Shown: positions 23,178 to 33,065, numbered from the stretch's first letter. The stretch: 64,000 nt of DNA from an uncultured SAR86 cluster bacterium (GCA_902558395.1 CACEDS010000001.1:136180-200179); one strand, 5' to 3'. The notes: generated from the letters alone by a model not told the origin. Numbers and translations are program-made.

Positions 23178-25430
23178 TTAGTAAGTTAAATTAAATTTAA
23201 TTCCATAGTTTCTTCCCGGAAGAGGAACTTCATTCTTAACAAAAGAAGCATGATTTCTTGCAACTTCATCTAGAAGGTTTCTTCCAAATAGTGAAACTTT
23301 AAGCTTACTTTTTCCACTTAAATCAAATGTCTTAGTCAGTCTTGTGTCCAGCATTTGATATCCGGCAGTAGCTGTTTCGCCTTCACCAACATCATTTTGT
23401 TTTTCAACATCTTTTAATTGAAGCTTAAAGACAATATCGTCCTGATTATATGATAGAGAATAAACATTTCTTGCAGGATTAATTCTTGGGACATTGTGCC
23501 CGTCTGCAAATTTGGCATTTACGACATCTCTACCAAAAGATAATGTCATTTCACCAGAAGCAACATTAAAAGTTCTTCCAAATTCAAACTCATATCCATC
23601 AAATTCAGCATCTTCTTGAACATAATTGGCATGAATAAGATTGCCATGACCATGACCATGCTCGTCTCCATGATCGTCTTCATCTTCATGATGCTCTTCT
23701 TCATCTTCATGATGCTCTTCCTCATGATGCTCATCTTCATGGTCTTCACCTTCATCAATTAAAGCAATATAGTTATCTACATCGTTAATGAAGAAGCTTG
23801 CACTTGCAAAATATTCACCATTATCAAAATTTAATGAAATATCAAAATTATTAGAAGTTTCAGAACTTAGTGTAGGATCTCCAACTTCAAATCTACCTGT
23901 AGCCATATGAGGACCATTCATAAATAATTCAATTACAGATGGCAGTCTCTCTACGCTAGAAAAGCCGAGATTTAACTCTAATGTATCAGAAAGATCTCTT
24001 CCAATACTGACAGCAAAGCTTGAAACATCATCATCGATAGTAAAATTATCTACATCGCCATGATCTTCATCAGTAACGCTTCCAGTTCTTGTAACTTGAT
24101 CTAATCTAATTCCCAAATCTAGATGAAACATATCAAAATCTTGACCTACAAAATAACCAAGTGTTAGAACTTCATTATTTGCGGGATTCATGAATGCCTC
24201 TTCTCCAACTATTGAAGAATCTTCATCAACATAATTAAATGATAATTTTTGAGTTCTTATGTCATTTGAGATATCAAAAATCGCACCATATTCAGTGGCA
24301 TTGTTAGCAAAAACTGTTGGAGCATGTTCTTCATGTTCCTCTTCGCCTTCATGTTCATCATGTCCCTCTTCTTCGGCATGCGCTTCAGTTAAGGTGTACT
24401 CAGTATCTCTATATGTATAGTCAATTTTGTTAACTAAATTGCCATTAACATTATAGGAACCTTTTATAGTAAAGCTTTCAGAATCTGTTGTTGAGAAAAT
24501 TCTTTCCTCACCATGTTCATCGTGATGCTCATCCTCATCATGCTCATCTTCGTCGTGATGATCTTCATCATCATGCTCATCTCCATGTTCGTCACCATGA
24601 TCGTCACCGTGGAAAGGGATTCCATATAAACTTTCAAGGTTGTCTACTGAAACACCAACGTAACCCCAGTCACCTGCTCTTGAAATACCAAATTTAGTAG
24701 CCTCTACAGCAAAGTCAGAATTATTAACAAATCTGAGATTTTCTTCATGCTCATCTTCGTCGTGATGATCTTCATCACCATGATCATCGTGACCTTCCTC
24801 TTCATGCATTATCGCACCATTGGGAATATCATAATTTCCAAATTCAGTATTTTTATAACCAAAGTTAACGTTAAAGCCATTGAAATTATTTTTAAAGTTA
24901 ATGAATTCTGATGAACCATCATTCACTGATTGAGTTTCATAACCAACTTTCAATTCAGGAAGCTCGTAATTCATTACTGCGATGCAGTCATCTACAACAT
25001 TAATGATTCCCCCAATAGTTCCATTGGCATATAGTAATGATGATGGACCCTTAACAATTTCTATTTGTTCAATATCATTAAGATCAACATCATTTAAGTG
25101 ATCTGCACCAAGACCAGAAACATCTCTATTCACCATTCCATTTTTTAGAATTTTTACTCTAGGTCCCGACATGCCTCTAATTATTGGCTGTCCAACAGCA
25201 GCACCATAATCTGCAATAGAAACTCCAAGATAGCTATCAATAGCATCTCCTAGGCTTGTTGTTGCATCATCAATAATCTCATCGCCGTCTATAACGTACA
25301 ATGGATTTGTAATTTCGGTTGTATCTATCAAAGCAGACGTAACCACGATAATCTCTTCAACATCCTGTGAAGCAATTTCGTTTGTGTTTATAGCACCTAA
25401 TATTATTAGTGTGCTTAAAAGTTTTTTCAT
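23178..25430 (-). CDS. ZnuD-like TonB-dependent receptor with His/Asp/Glu-rich loops
   Basis: 750 aa; plug GQPIIRGMSGPRVKILKNGMVNRDVSGLGADHLNDVD and EIVKGPSSLLYANGTIGGIINVVDD; several HDEDEHHDEHG-type acidic/His tracts. Confidence 0.88.
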   Translation of the reverse strand: MKKLLSTLIILGAINTNEIASQDVEEIIVVTSALIDTTEITNPLYVIDGDEIIDDATTSLGDAIDSYLGVSIADYGAAVGQPIIRGMSGPRVKILKNGMVNRDVSGLGADHLNDVDLNDIEQIEIVKGPSSLLYANGTIGGIINVVDDCIAVMNYELPELKVGYETQSVNDGSSEFINFKNNFNGFNVNFGYKNTEFGNYDIPNGAIMHEEEGHDDHGDEDHHDEDEHEENLRFVNNSDFAVEATKFGISRAGDWGYVGVSVDNLESLYGIPFHGDDHGDEHGDEHDDEDHHDEDEHDEDEHHDEHGEERIFSTTDSESFTIKGSYNVNGNLVNKIDYTYRDTEYTLTEAHAEEEGHDEHEGEEEHEEHAPTVFANNATEYGAIFDISNDIRTQKLSFNYVDEDSSIVGEEAFMNPANNEVLTLGYFVGQDFDMFHLDLGIRLDQVTRTGSVTDEDHGDVDNFTIDDDVSSFAVSIGRDLSDTLELNLGFSSVERLPSVIELFMNGPHMATGRFEVGDPTLSSETSNNFDISLNFDNGEYFASASFFINDVDNYIALIDEGEDHEDEHHEEEHHEDEEEHHEDEDDHGDEHGHGHGNLIHANYVQEDAEFDGYEFEFGRTFNVASGEMTLSFGRDVVNAKFADGHNVPRINPARNVYSLSYNQDDIVFKLQLKDVEKQNDVGEGETATAGYQMLDTRLTKTFDLSGKSKLKVSLFGRNLLDEVARNHASFVKNEVPLPGRNYGIKFNLTY

Positions 25431-25473
25431 AAGAACTCCTTAAAAAAAATAAAAATTTAAAATCTAAAAAAAT

Positions 25474-25752
25474 TTATTTTTTTGGTGGAGCTCGTGATTG
25501 ATAGTTGCTTGTATTTCTTAAAGAGGAATTATCAGGGGTTAATTCTTCAACAAAAGAAATTTGTATTAATTCGCTGACTTCAGAATCAGCATTTTGAATA
25601 TCAAAGACTTTATTTTCACAAAGTTGACATTCAACAATAGATTCAGACTGATGTTCATCAATATGATCATGAAGTAAAGGATCTGCAGAAAGAGATGCAA
25701 GGAAAAAAATTCCAAAAAATAAAATTAGTTTTGATTTAATGTATTTATTCAT
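25474..25752 (-). CDS. Small secreted protein with HxxxH/CxxC motifs, unknown function
   Basis: 92 aa, signal peptide, HDHIDEH and CQLCE; 5 nt after the adh stop and 43 nt before the receptor. Confidence 0.65.
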   Translation of the reverse strand: MNKYIKSKLILFFGIFFLASLSADPLLHDHIDEHQSESIVECQLCENKVFDIQNADSEVSELIQISFVEELTPDNSSLRNTSNYQSRAPPKK

Positions 25753-25757
25753 GCAAA

Positions 25758-26810
25758 TTAATGTTTAAGACAGACCAATCCTTTTATGTGACCTGACTTA
25801 AGGTCAGCTAGTGTATCACTAGCTTGTGAGGCAGGTCTAGTTTCTACTTCTATTGGTTCAATTGTGCCAGATCGCACAAGCTCCATAAGCTCACCCATCT
25901 CTTTTAAACTTCCTACATATGCACCTTTAATAGTTCGAGCTGTAAAAGTATGAAGAGGTAGTTGAAGATTAAAATTACCTCCAATTAATCCAACTAGAAC
26001 ATATAAACCGCCCTTATTAATGCCAAAAAGACTATATCCAAAAGACATTGAGCTTTGTGATCCAACAAAATCAATAATTTTTGTAACTTTGCCTCCAGAT
26101 AATTTTATGATCTCTTCAGAGGCATTTTCATTTTTTGAATTTATTACATTATTTGCACCAGCATTTTTAGCCACATCTAGCTTTTCATTATCAATGTCTA
26201 CAATTATTGTCTTTACGTTATATGCTGCTTGTGCAATTTTTAGTGCTAACAATCCCATTCCACCAGCGCTAATTATTACAATATTTTCACCGTCCTTTAT
26301 TTCTGCTTTCTTTAAAGCGCTATAGGCAGTTAAGCCTCTGCATGCATAACTGCCAGCTAACTCTTCTGGAGTATCTCCAGCATCAAAAAGATATTTAGAA
26401 TCTTTTACTAAAACATATTCACCATAACCACCATCAACAGAAACGCCTATATTTTCAGCAGTAAAGGGTGAACAATAGTGCTCCATATCATTTTGGCATT
26501 CATTGCAGTTGCCACAACCAATCCAAGGATATACGACGTATTTTTTGCCAATTTGTATATTTGTAACTTGCTCACCAACTTCTACAACTTCACCAAAAAC
26601 CTCATGGCCCATTGCTAGGTTCTCAGTCACTCTTGATGGAATATGAGTTTCATCACCCAAGTCAAAATAACCATCATGAATATGTATATCTGTATGGCAG
26701 ACACCACAAGAAATTGTCTTTACAAGAATCTCTTTGCCTGAAGGAGATGGCTTATTTATTTGTTGTTCTTCAAGCGGCTCTCCACTTTTAACAACTTTAT
26801 ATGACTTCAT
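25758..26810 (-). CDS. Zinc-dependent (MDR) alcohol dehydrogenase
   Basis: CGVCHTDIHIHDG, GHEVFGEVVEVG, CGNCNECQNDMEHYC structural zinc motif. Confidence 0.88.
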   Translation of the reverse strand: MKSYKVVKSGEPLEEQQINKPSPSGKEILVKTISCGVCHTDIHIHDGYFDLGDETHIPSRVTENLAMGHEVFGEVVEVGEQVTNIQIGKKYVVYPWIGCGNCNECQNDMEHYCSPFTAENIGVSVDGGYGEYVLVKDSKYLFDAGDTPEELAGSYACRGLTAYSALKKAEIKDGENIVIISAGGMGLLALKIAQAAYNVKTIIVDIDNEKLDVAKNAGANNVINSKNENASEEIIKLSGGKVTKIIDFVGSQSSMSFGYSLFGINKGGLYVLVGLIGGNFNLQLPLHTFTARTIKGAYVGSLKEMGELMELVRSGTIEPIEVETRPASQASDTLADLKSGHIKGLVCLKH

Positions 26811-26869
26811 AACAAAATTTATACATTGAAAATATTTCTTAAGATTATAGTGTATAAACTTTTTTTATT

Positions 26870-26875
26870 TATACT
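26870..26875 (+). promoter_or_regulatory. Putative -10 (TATACT) 6 nt before the amidohydrolase ATG
   Basis: TATACTATTGGTATG. Confidence 0.4.
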
Positions 26876-26881
26876 ATTGGT

Positions 26882-28258
26882 ATGAAAAATATATACATAT
26901 TCCTTTACTTTTTTTCTGTATTCATAGTGGCCGAAAACTATGAACCCTTTGAATCAACCTACGAGCCTTTGCCACCAACAAATACTATTTTTAGAAATGC
27001 AAATATTTATGACGGCGAAGGAAATGAATTAATTGATACTGATTTGATTATTAAAGACGGCAAGGTTGTCGCTATTGGTGTTGATCTTCCAAGTTCAAGT
27101 GATTTAAAAGAAATTGATGCAACCGATAAATGGATAACTCCAGGTATTATTGATATCCATTCTCACATGGGTGTCTATCCTGCACCGAGTGTTAAAACTA
27201 GCTCAGATGGTAATGAGGCAACTAGCCCAGTTACTGCAGAAGTATGGGCTGAACATTCCATTTGGGTTCAAGACCCGCAATATGCCCTTGCTCTAAAAGG
27301 TGGTGTTACAACTTTTCATGTATTACCAGGTTCAGCAAACCTAATAGGCGGAAGAGGGGTAACAGCGAAAAATCTTCAAAGAAATACTATCAACTCTATG
27401 AAATTTCCAAATGCACCTCATTCATTAAAAATGGCATGTGGAGAGAATCCTAAAAGAGTTTACGGCAATAGAGGACAAATGCCCTCAACAAGAATGGGTA
27501 ATGCGGCTGGATACAGAAAATCATGGATAAAAGCTGAGAGTTATTTGAGTAAATTGGATGAATATGAAGCGAAATCTGAGGAGGCAAAAGAACTGTCATA
27601 CAAACCAACTAGAGATCTTGAATTGGAAACTTTAGCGGGTGTTTTAAGAGATGAAATTTTAGTTCATAACCATTGTTACAGAGCAGATGAAATGGCAACA
27701 ATGATAGAAATAGCCAAAGAATTTAATTATAAAATTACTGCTTTCCATCATGCAGTTGAAGCATACAAGATTGCTGATTTATTAGCTGAAAATAATATCT
27801 GTGCAGCTCTTTGGGCTGACTGGTGGGGTTTTAAACATGAAGCCTATGATATGGTCCAGGCAAATATAGCTATTGTTGATCAAGCTAGAAATGGAACAGG
27901 CTGCGCAATTGTTCATTCCGATGATGAGATAGGCATTCAACATCTAAATGTTGAAGCTGCCAAAGCTTTATCGGCTGGCATCAAAGCTGGCTATGATATA
28001 TCTAAGGCAAGAGCAATGAATTGGATAACAAGTAATCCTGCAAAAGCAGCTGGAATTTACGATCAGACCGGCTCATTAAAAGTTGGGAAGAATGCTGATG
28101 TTGTTTTGTGGTCTAAAAATCCATTTAGCATATATGCTTTAGCAGAAAAAGTTTATATAGATGGTGCAATAGCTTTTGATCGATCTTCAGGCTTAGAACC
28201 AAGTAGTGATTTTGATGTTGGAATTATTAATCCTTCAAAAAATAGGATAGAAGAATGA
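26882..28258 (+). CDS. Amidohydrolase-family protein (exported, catalytic HxH present)
   Basis: Signal peptide; ITPGIIDIHSHMG; C-terminal GSLKVGKNADVVLWSKNPFS. Confidence 0.88.
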   Translation: MKNIYIFLYFFSVFIVAENYEPFESTYEPLPPTNTIFRNANIYDGEGNELIDTDLIIKDGKVVAIGVDLPSSSDLKEIDATDKWITPGIIDIHSHMGVYPAPSVKTSSDGNEATSPVTAEVWAEHSIWVQDPQYALALKGGVTTFHVLPGSANLIGGRGVTAKNLQRNTINSMKFPNAPHSLKMACGENPKRVYGNRGQMPSTRMGNAAGYRKSWIKAESYLSKLDEYEAKSEEAKELSYKPTRDLELETLAGVLRDEILVHNHCYRADEMATMIEIAKEFNYKITAFHHAVEAYKIADLLAENNICAALWADWWGFKHEAYDMVQANIAIVDQARNGTGCAIVHSDDEIGIQHLNVEAAKALSAGIKAGYDISKARAMNWITSNPAKAAGIYDQTGSLKVGKNADVVLWSKNPFSIYALAEKVYIDGAIAFDRSSGLEPSSDFDVGIINPSKNRIEE

Positions 28259-29529
28259 TAAAAAATAAATTTTTACTGACTTTAATAATTTTAACTTCCA
28301 ATTCAGTATTTTTAGAATCATCAAATTTGGTTATTAAAAATGCTGAAATTTATGATGGTATTGAAAATAATCCATACCAAGGACACATATTAATCAATGA
28401 TGGTGTCGTTACTAAAATTTCAAAAACATCAGTTCCTTATGCAGACAAAGTTTACGATGCTAAAGGAAAAATAATTACTCCTGGCTTTATTGCCCCTGAT
28501 ACACAATTAGGTATTGTAGAAATAGGAGCTTTGAATGTTACTCGAGATGATGAAGCTTCAATATACAATATTGGCTTCAGCATACATGATGCCTTTAACC
28601 CCAATTCAGTTTTAATTCCATGGAATAGAGCAAACGGTATTACGTCTGCAATTACCCTGCCAAGAAATACCTCAAGCCCTATCGGAGGCTTGGGTTCATT
28701 CTTTTTATTAGACAGCAGTTTAGATATTTCAAGCGAAGCAGATATTGTAATGATTGGCAGATTTGGAGGAAGCGGGTCTTCCTCTAGAGCAGAAAAACTT
28801 GCCTTGATAGATGATATGCTTTCTTTTGCATCATCACTTGATAAAAAAGATATGTCATCAGATGCTTCTATTGATGAGGTTATTGATGATTCATCTCTTG
28901 CATCTCACATGGATTTCAAACCCAGAGACGTTAAGGCACTATATAGATTAATTAATGATAATTTACCTTTAATAATAAAAACTCACAGAGCTTCAGACAT
29001 AATTAAGCTCATTGAGCTAAAAAATACTTACAACCTGAATTTAATTATTATGGGAGCACAAGAGGCATCTTTAGTAGCAGATGAAATTGTTGAAAATAAC
29101 ATTCCTCTTATAGTTAACCCAATCAATAATATACCGAATTCGTTTGATGAATTAGCATCCAATATAAACATGACACCAATGCTTGAAAAAGCTGGTGCTA
29201 CTTTAATGTTTAATGTCTCGAGGTCTCATAATTATCATTTGATTCGACAGGGTGCTGGAGTGGCTGTTGCTAATGGAATGTCGTATGGTGGAGCAATCAA
29301 AGCTTTAACAAGCAACGTTGCAAAGACATTTAACCTTAACAATAGAGGTTCTATTAAAGTTGGCAATATGGCAGATATTGTGGTCTGGGAAGCTGATCCA
29401 CTTGAACCATCAAGCATGCCTGAAAAGGTTTTCATTAATGGCGTTGATACAGATTTAACAACAAGATCAACAAGGCTAAGAGATAGATATATTAGTGATT
29501 TAGAGAAACCTAATACCTACAGGAATTAG
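28255..29529 (+). CDS. Amidohydrolase-family paralog lacking the HxH motif
   Basis: ITPGFIAPDTQLG in place of DxHxH; C-terminal GSIKVGNMADIVVWEADPLE; 4-nt overlap with the upstream gene. Confidence 0.85.
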   Translation: MIKNKFLLTLIILTSNSVFLESSNLVIKNAEIYDGIENNPYQGHILINDGVVTKISKTSVPYADKVYDAKGKIITPGFIAPDTQLGIVEIGALNVTRDDEASIYNIGFSIHDAFNPNSVLIPWNRANGITSAITLPRNTSSPIGGLGSFFLLDSSLDISSEADIVMIGRFGGSGSSSRAEKLALIDDMLSFASSLDKKDMSSDASIDEVIDDSSLASHMDFKPRDVKALYRLINDNLPLIIKTHRASDIIKLIELKNTYNLNLIIMGAQEASLVADEIVENNIPLIVNPINNIPNSFDELASNINMTPMLEKAGATLMFNVSRSHNYHLIRQGAGVAVANGMSYGGAIKALTSNVAKTFNLNNRGSIKVGNMADIVVWEADPLEPSSMPEKVFINGVDTDLTTRSTRLRDRYISDLEKPNTYRN

Positions 29530-29534
29530 TTAAG

Positions 29535-29610
29535 TGGTGCCGGCACCAAGAGTCGAACTCGGGACCTACTGATTACAAATCAGTTGCTCTACCAGCTGAG
29601 CTATACCGGC
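29535..29610 (-). tRNA. tRNA-Thr (anticodon TGT)
   Basis: GCCGGTATAGCTCAGCTGGTAGAGCAACTGATTTGTAATCAGTAGGTCCCGAGTTCGACTCTTGGTGCCGGCACCA folds as a cloverleaf. Confidence 0.95.
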
Positions 29611-29657
29611 GCGGGGCGAATTTTACATTAATTAAATCTTTCAGGGAATAGGTTATT

Positions 29658-30212
29658 TTAAATATCTAATGCGCAACCAGTTCCTCCAAGACCACAATAC
29701 CCGTTAGGATTTTTTGCAAGGTATTGTTGATGATATTCTTCAGCAAGATAAAACTTTGGGGCAAGCAATATTTCTGTTGTAATCTGTTGATAATTATTTT
29801 TGCTCAAAACTTCCTGATACTTTTCCATCGTTGAGAGGCTTAGGTCTAAATCTTCCTCAGATGAACAATAAATTACTGATCGATATTGTGTTCCTCTATC
29901 ATTACCTTGTCGCATGCCTTGCGTTGGATCATGACATTCCCAAAAAGTTTTAAGAAGAGTATCAATTTTAATTACCGCTGGGTCATAAACAACTTTTACA
30001 ACTTCAACATGATTTGTTTCTTCATAACAAACTTGTTCATATGTGGGATTGATAGAATTTCCTCCAGCATAACCAACAGAGGTTAGCCATACACCTTCTA
30101 ATACCCAGAATTTTCTTTCCACTCCCCAAAAACATCCTGCCCCAAAAATTATTTCATTGAAATCAGTAGGGGTATCTGAGCTCAGATCAATGCCGCTAAG
30201 AAAATGTTTCAT
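29658..30212 (-). CDS. msrA: Peptide-methionine (S)-S-oxide reductase
   Basis: FGAGCFWGVERKFWVLEGVWLTSVGYAGG; HDPTQGMRQGNDRGTQYRS. Confidence 0.95.
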   Translation of the reverse strand: MKHFLSGIDLSSDTPTDFNEIIFGAGCFWGVERKFWVLEGVWLTSVGYAGGNSINPTYEQVCYEETNHVEVVKVVYDPAVIKIDTLLKTFWECHDPTQGMRQGNDRGTQYRSVIYCSSEEDLDLSLSTMEKYQEVLSKNNYQQITTEILLAPKFYLAEEYHQQYLAKNPNGYCGLGGTGCALDI

Positions 30213-30214
30213 TT

Positions 30215-30955
30215 TTAATAAATACCCTCAATTGATATTTCTCCATGTTCATATTTAATTTCTTCATTATCATTGATTTTCAAATTAAGACTTCCATCAG
30301 CATTAATCCCTAAAAATATACCTTCATTAATAATGTTATTGTTATGTTTAATTTTAATTTCATGATTTAAATGAACGCAATATTTATGCCAAAGCTCTTG
30401 CCAATCAGAAATTCCATTATCATAAAATTTAATATAACTATGAAGTAGTTTATTGATAAGTTCATCTCTTCTTAAATGAATTCCAAATTTATGTAAATCT
30501 CCCCACCAATCTTCTTTTTCAGGATGATTAAGATTTATACCTATACCTACTATATTGTTAATATCCTTTCCCATAACCTCTTTTTCAACGAGTATTCCTC
30601 CAATTTTTTTCTTATCAAGGAGCATGTCATTTGGCCATTTGAGGCCAATAGAATCATTTTTAATCATTGAATTTAGAGTTTTAACGCATATCAAGCCAAC
30701 AATAAGGCTAAGAGGGATATTCTTTGGAAGTTCTTTAGAATAAATTGACATATAAACGTTGCCAGAACATGGACTAGACCAATTTTTACCAAGCCTACCT
30801 TTCCCCATTGTTTGTTGTTCAGCAATTACTACATGGAAATCTTTATTTTGATCTATTCTCTTACATTCTTCATTGGTAGAGTCAATATTTTCAAATAAAT
30901 GTAAATCAACCCTGTTCTTAGGCAATTTATCTAAAATTTTGTGCTTATTTAACAT
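30215..30955 (-). CDS. birA: Biotin-[acetyl-CoA-carboxylase] ligase, short form
   Basis: IDSTNEE, EQQTMGKGRLGKNWSSP, LKWPNDMLLDKKKIGGILVE; ORF extends to 30988, ATG at 30955 preferred because a tRNA promoter-like sequence lies upstream. Confidence 0.88.
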   Translation of the reverse strand: MLNKHKILDKLPKNRVDLHLFENIDSTNEECKRIDQNKDFHVVIAEQQTMGKGRLGKNWSSPCSGNVYMSIYSKELPKNIPLSLIVGLICVKTLNSMIKNDSIGLKWPNDMLLDKKKIGGILVEKEVMGKDINNIVGIGINLNHPEKEDWWGDLHKFGIHLRRDELINKLLHSYIKFYDNGISDWQELWHKYCVHLNHEIKIKHNNNIINEGIFLGINADGSLNLKINDNEEIKYEHGEISIEGIY

Positions 30956-31016
30956 ATTCACTTTAAAAAACTGTTGACTTAAATGCATTCTAGAACAAAA
31001 ATAGCTTGCTTGATAT

Positions 31017-31100
31017 GGAGAGGTGGGTGAGTGGTTAATACCAGCAGACTGTAAATCTGCCGCTTCGGCTACGTAGGTTCGAATCCTACCCTCTCCACCA
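31017..31100 (+). tRNA. tRNA-Tyr (anticodon GTA)
   Basis: 84 nt class II tRNA, GGAGAGG/CCTCTCC acceptor, ACTGTAAAT anticodon loop, CCA encoded. Confidence 0.96.
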
Positions 31101-31160
31101 TGTCTATTTTAAGAGCAAAAAACACTACAAAAATAATCCCAAATTTATGTTGAAAAAAGG

Positions 31161-31197
31161 TTGAGTTTATAACTTTTTAGAGGGATAATACGCCACC
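31161..31197 (+). promoter_or_regulatory. Promoter for tRNA-Thr/tuf (TTGAGT-N17-GATAAT, discriminator ACGCCACC)
   Basis: -35 31161-31166, -10 31184-31189. Confidence 0.65.
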
Positions 31198-31222
31198 TTA
31201 AATTAGGATGCTACGTGAACGG

Positions 31223-31297
31223 GCTCATATAGCTCAGCGGTAGAGCACTTGCTTGGTAAGTAAGAGGTCACCGGTTCAAGTCCGGTTATGAGCTCCA
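31223..31297 (+). tRNA. tRNA-Thr (anticodon GGT)
   Basis: GCTCATA/TATGAGC acceptor, CTTGGTAAG anticodon loop, CCA encoded; E. coli thrT-tufB-like context. Confidence 0.95.
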
Positions 31298-31335
31298 TTT
31301 AAGTATATTTAATTATTTCAGAGAGGCATAAAAAA

Positions 31336-32526
31336 ATGGCAAGAGAAAAATTTGAAAGAACGCTTCCCCACGTAAATGTAGGGACAGTTGGTCACGTTGA
31401 CCATGGTAAGACAACACTTACGGCTGCACTAACAAAAGTTGCTGCTGAAGTATTCGGTGGAGACGCTGTTGACTTTGCAAATATTGATAATGCTCCAGAA
31501 GAAAGAGAAAGAGGTATTACTATTGCTACTTCTCATGTTGAGTATGTTTCAACTGCACGTCACTATGCTCACGTTGATTGTCCAGGTCACGCAGACTATG
31601 TAAAAAATATGATTACTGGTGCTGCTCAAATGGACGGCGCTATATTGGTAGTAAGTGCTGCTGACGGTCCAATGCCTCAAACAAGAGAACATATCCTATT
31701 AGCTAGACAGGTTGGTGTTCCTTATATTGTTGTTTATATGAACAAAGCTGATCAAAATGATGATCCAGAAATGATAGAGCTTGTTGAAATGGAAATTAGA
31801 GAGCTATTAAACGAATATGATTTCCCAGGCGATGACACACCTATTATTGTTGGTAGTGCGCTAAAAGCTCTTGAAGGAGATACATCTGAAATTGGTGTTC
31901 CTTCAGTTCAAAAACTTATTGAAACATTAGACTCATATGTACCAGAGCCAGAAAGACCAGTAGATGGTGCTTTCCTAATGCCTATTGAAGATGTGTTTAC
32001 TATTTCAGGTAGAGGTACAGTGGTAACAGGTAGAATAGAAACTGGTATCGTTAATACTGGTGATCCTTTAGAAATTGTTGGTATTAAAGACACATCTACG
32101 ACCACATGTACTGGTGTAGAAATGTTCAGAAAATCTTTAGATGAAGGAAGAGCTGGTGAAAACTGTGGTGTTCTTCTTAGAGGTGTTGAAAGAGACGCTG
32201 TTGAAAGAGGTCAAGTTATTGCTAAGCCTGGTTCAATTACACCTCATACAAAATTTGAAGCTGAGATATATGTACTAAGTAAAGATGAAGGTGGAAGACA
32301 TACACCATTCATGAATAACTACAGACCTCAGTTTTATTTTAGAACAACTGATGTAACTGGTGCTTGTGAGCTTCCAAGTGGTGTTGAAATGGTAATGCCT
32401 GGTGACAACATTAAAATGAATGTTGAGCTTATTGCTCCAATCGCTATGGACGAAGGTCTAAAATTTGCGATTAGAGAAGGTGGAAGAACAGTTGGTGCTG
32501 GCGTAGTATCAAAAATTATTGAGTAA
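31336..32526 (+). CDS. tuf: Elongation factor Tu
   Basis: [33 protein letters not shown]. Confidence 0.98.
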   Translation: MAREKFERTLPHVNVGTVGHVDHGKTTLTAALTKVAAEVFGGDAVDFANIDNAPEERERGITIATSHVEYVSTARHYAHVDCPGHADYVKNMITGAAQMDGAILVVSAADGPMPQTREHILLARQVGVPYIVVYMNKADQNDDPEMIELVEMEIRELLNEYDFPGDDTPIIVGSALKALEGDTSEIGVPSVQKLIETLDSYVPEPERPVDGAFLMPIEDVFTISGRGTVVTGRIETGIVNTGDPLEIVGIKDTSTTTCTGVEMFRKSLDEGRAGENCGVLLRGVERDAVERGQVIAKPGSITPHTKFEAEIYVLSKDEGGRHTPFMNNYRPQFYFRTTDVTGACELPSGVEMVMPGDNIKMNVELIAPIAMDEGLKFAIREGGRTVGAGVVSKIIE

Positions 32527-32539
32527 TTGAAGACTTATT

Positions 32540-32563
32540 AGCCGAGACCTTTGTGTCTCGGCT
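32540..32563 (+). terminator. Hairpin downstream of tuf (possible terminator or processing site)
   Basis: AGCCGAGAC-ctttgt-GTCTCGGCT, followed by a moderate T-rich run TGCTTGTCT. Confidence 0.5.
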
Positions 32564-32596
32564 TGCTTGTCTCTGAGGAATATGAAAATTAATTTT

Positions 32597-32672
32597 AGGC
32601 CAGTAGCTCAATTGGTAGAGTACCGGTCTCCAAAACCGGGGGTTGTGGGTTCGAGACCCTCCTGGCCTGCCA
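32597..32672 (+). tRNA. tRNA-Trp (anticodon CCA)
   Basis: AGGCCAG...GTCTCCAAAACC...CTGGCCTGCCA cloverleaf. Confidence 0.96.
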
Positions 32673-32702
32673 AGTTTAACTTGGAGCCGAAATAGGAAAT
32701 AT

Positions 32703-33065
32703 ATGGCTAAAGGATCAACTTCAAAATTATTAGATAACATTAAATGGTTTGCTGCATTAGCAGTATTCTCTGCTGCTGTTATTGGCAATAGTTATTTTGT
32801 TGAAGTTGCATTTTTATATAGAGTCCTTGGGGTCGTATTCTTATTTATTATAGGTCTAGGCATATTAGCCGTAACAAATTTTGGTTCAAATGCAATCAAG
32901 CTAATGAGAGAATCAAGAACAGAAATAAGAAGAGTCGTTTGGCCAACTCGTATTGAAACAACCCAAACATTTTTAGTAGTTTTTGGTTCAATTATAGTTT
33001 TATGCCTATTCTTTTGGGCACTTGAATCACTTTTAACTTTTTTAACTAAACTGGTACTAGGATAA
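32703..33065 (+). CDS. secE: Preprotein translocase subunit SecE
   Basis: [16 protein letters not shown]...; [23 protein letters not shown]; start moved from 32643, which lies in tRNA-Trp. Confidence 0.93.
   Translation: MAKGSTSKLLDNIKWFAALAVFSAAVIGNSYFVEVAFLYRVLGVVFLFIIGLGILAVTNFGSNAIKLMRESRTEIRRVVWPTRIETTQTFLVVFGSIIVLCLFFWALESLLTFLTKLVLG

Noticed and set aside
23546-23758. Met/Lys-rich 70-aa minus-strand ORF
   Set aside because: Alternate-frame reading of the repetitive His/Asp/Glu tract of the receptor gene.
24488-24697. His/Arg-rich 69-aa plus-strand ORF
   Set aside because: Antisense of the same repeats; composition is explained by the repeat, no independent start signals.
23660-24810. 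Short repeats considered as a CRISPR-like or minisatellite element
   Set aside because: Repeats are irregular, in frame, and encode His/Asp/Glu residues; no regular unique spacers.
26811-26881. TTTATACA...TGTATAAA inverted repeat in the adh/amidohydrolase divergent intergenic region as a Zur or other operator
   Set aside because: Arms are separated by ~25 nt, are AT-only style and overlap likely -10 elements; no match to a Zur-box pattern I can defend.
32643-32702. N-terminal extension of the secE ORF
   Set aside because: Overlaps tRNA-Trp; the conserved SecE-type start is ATG 32703.
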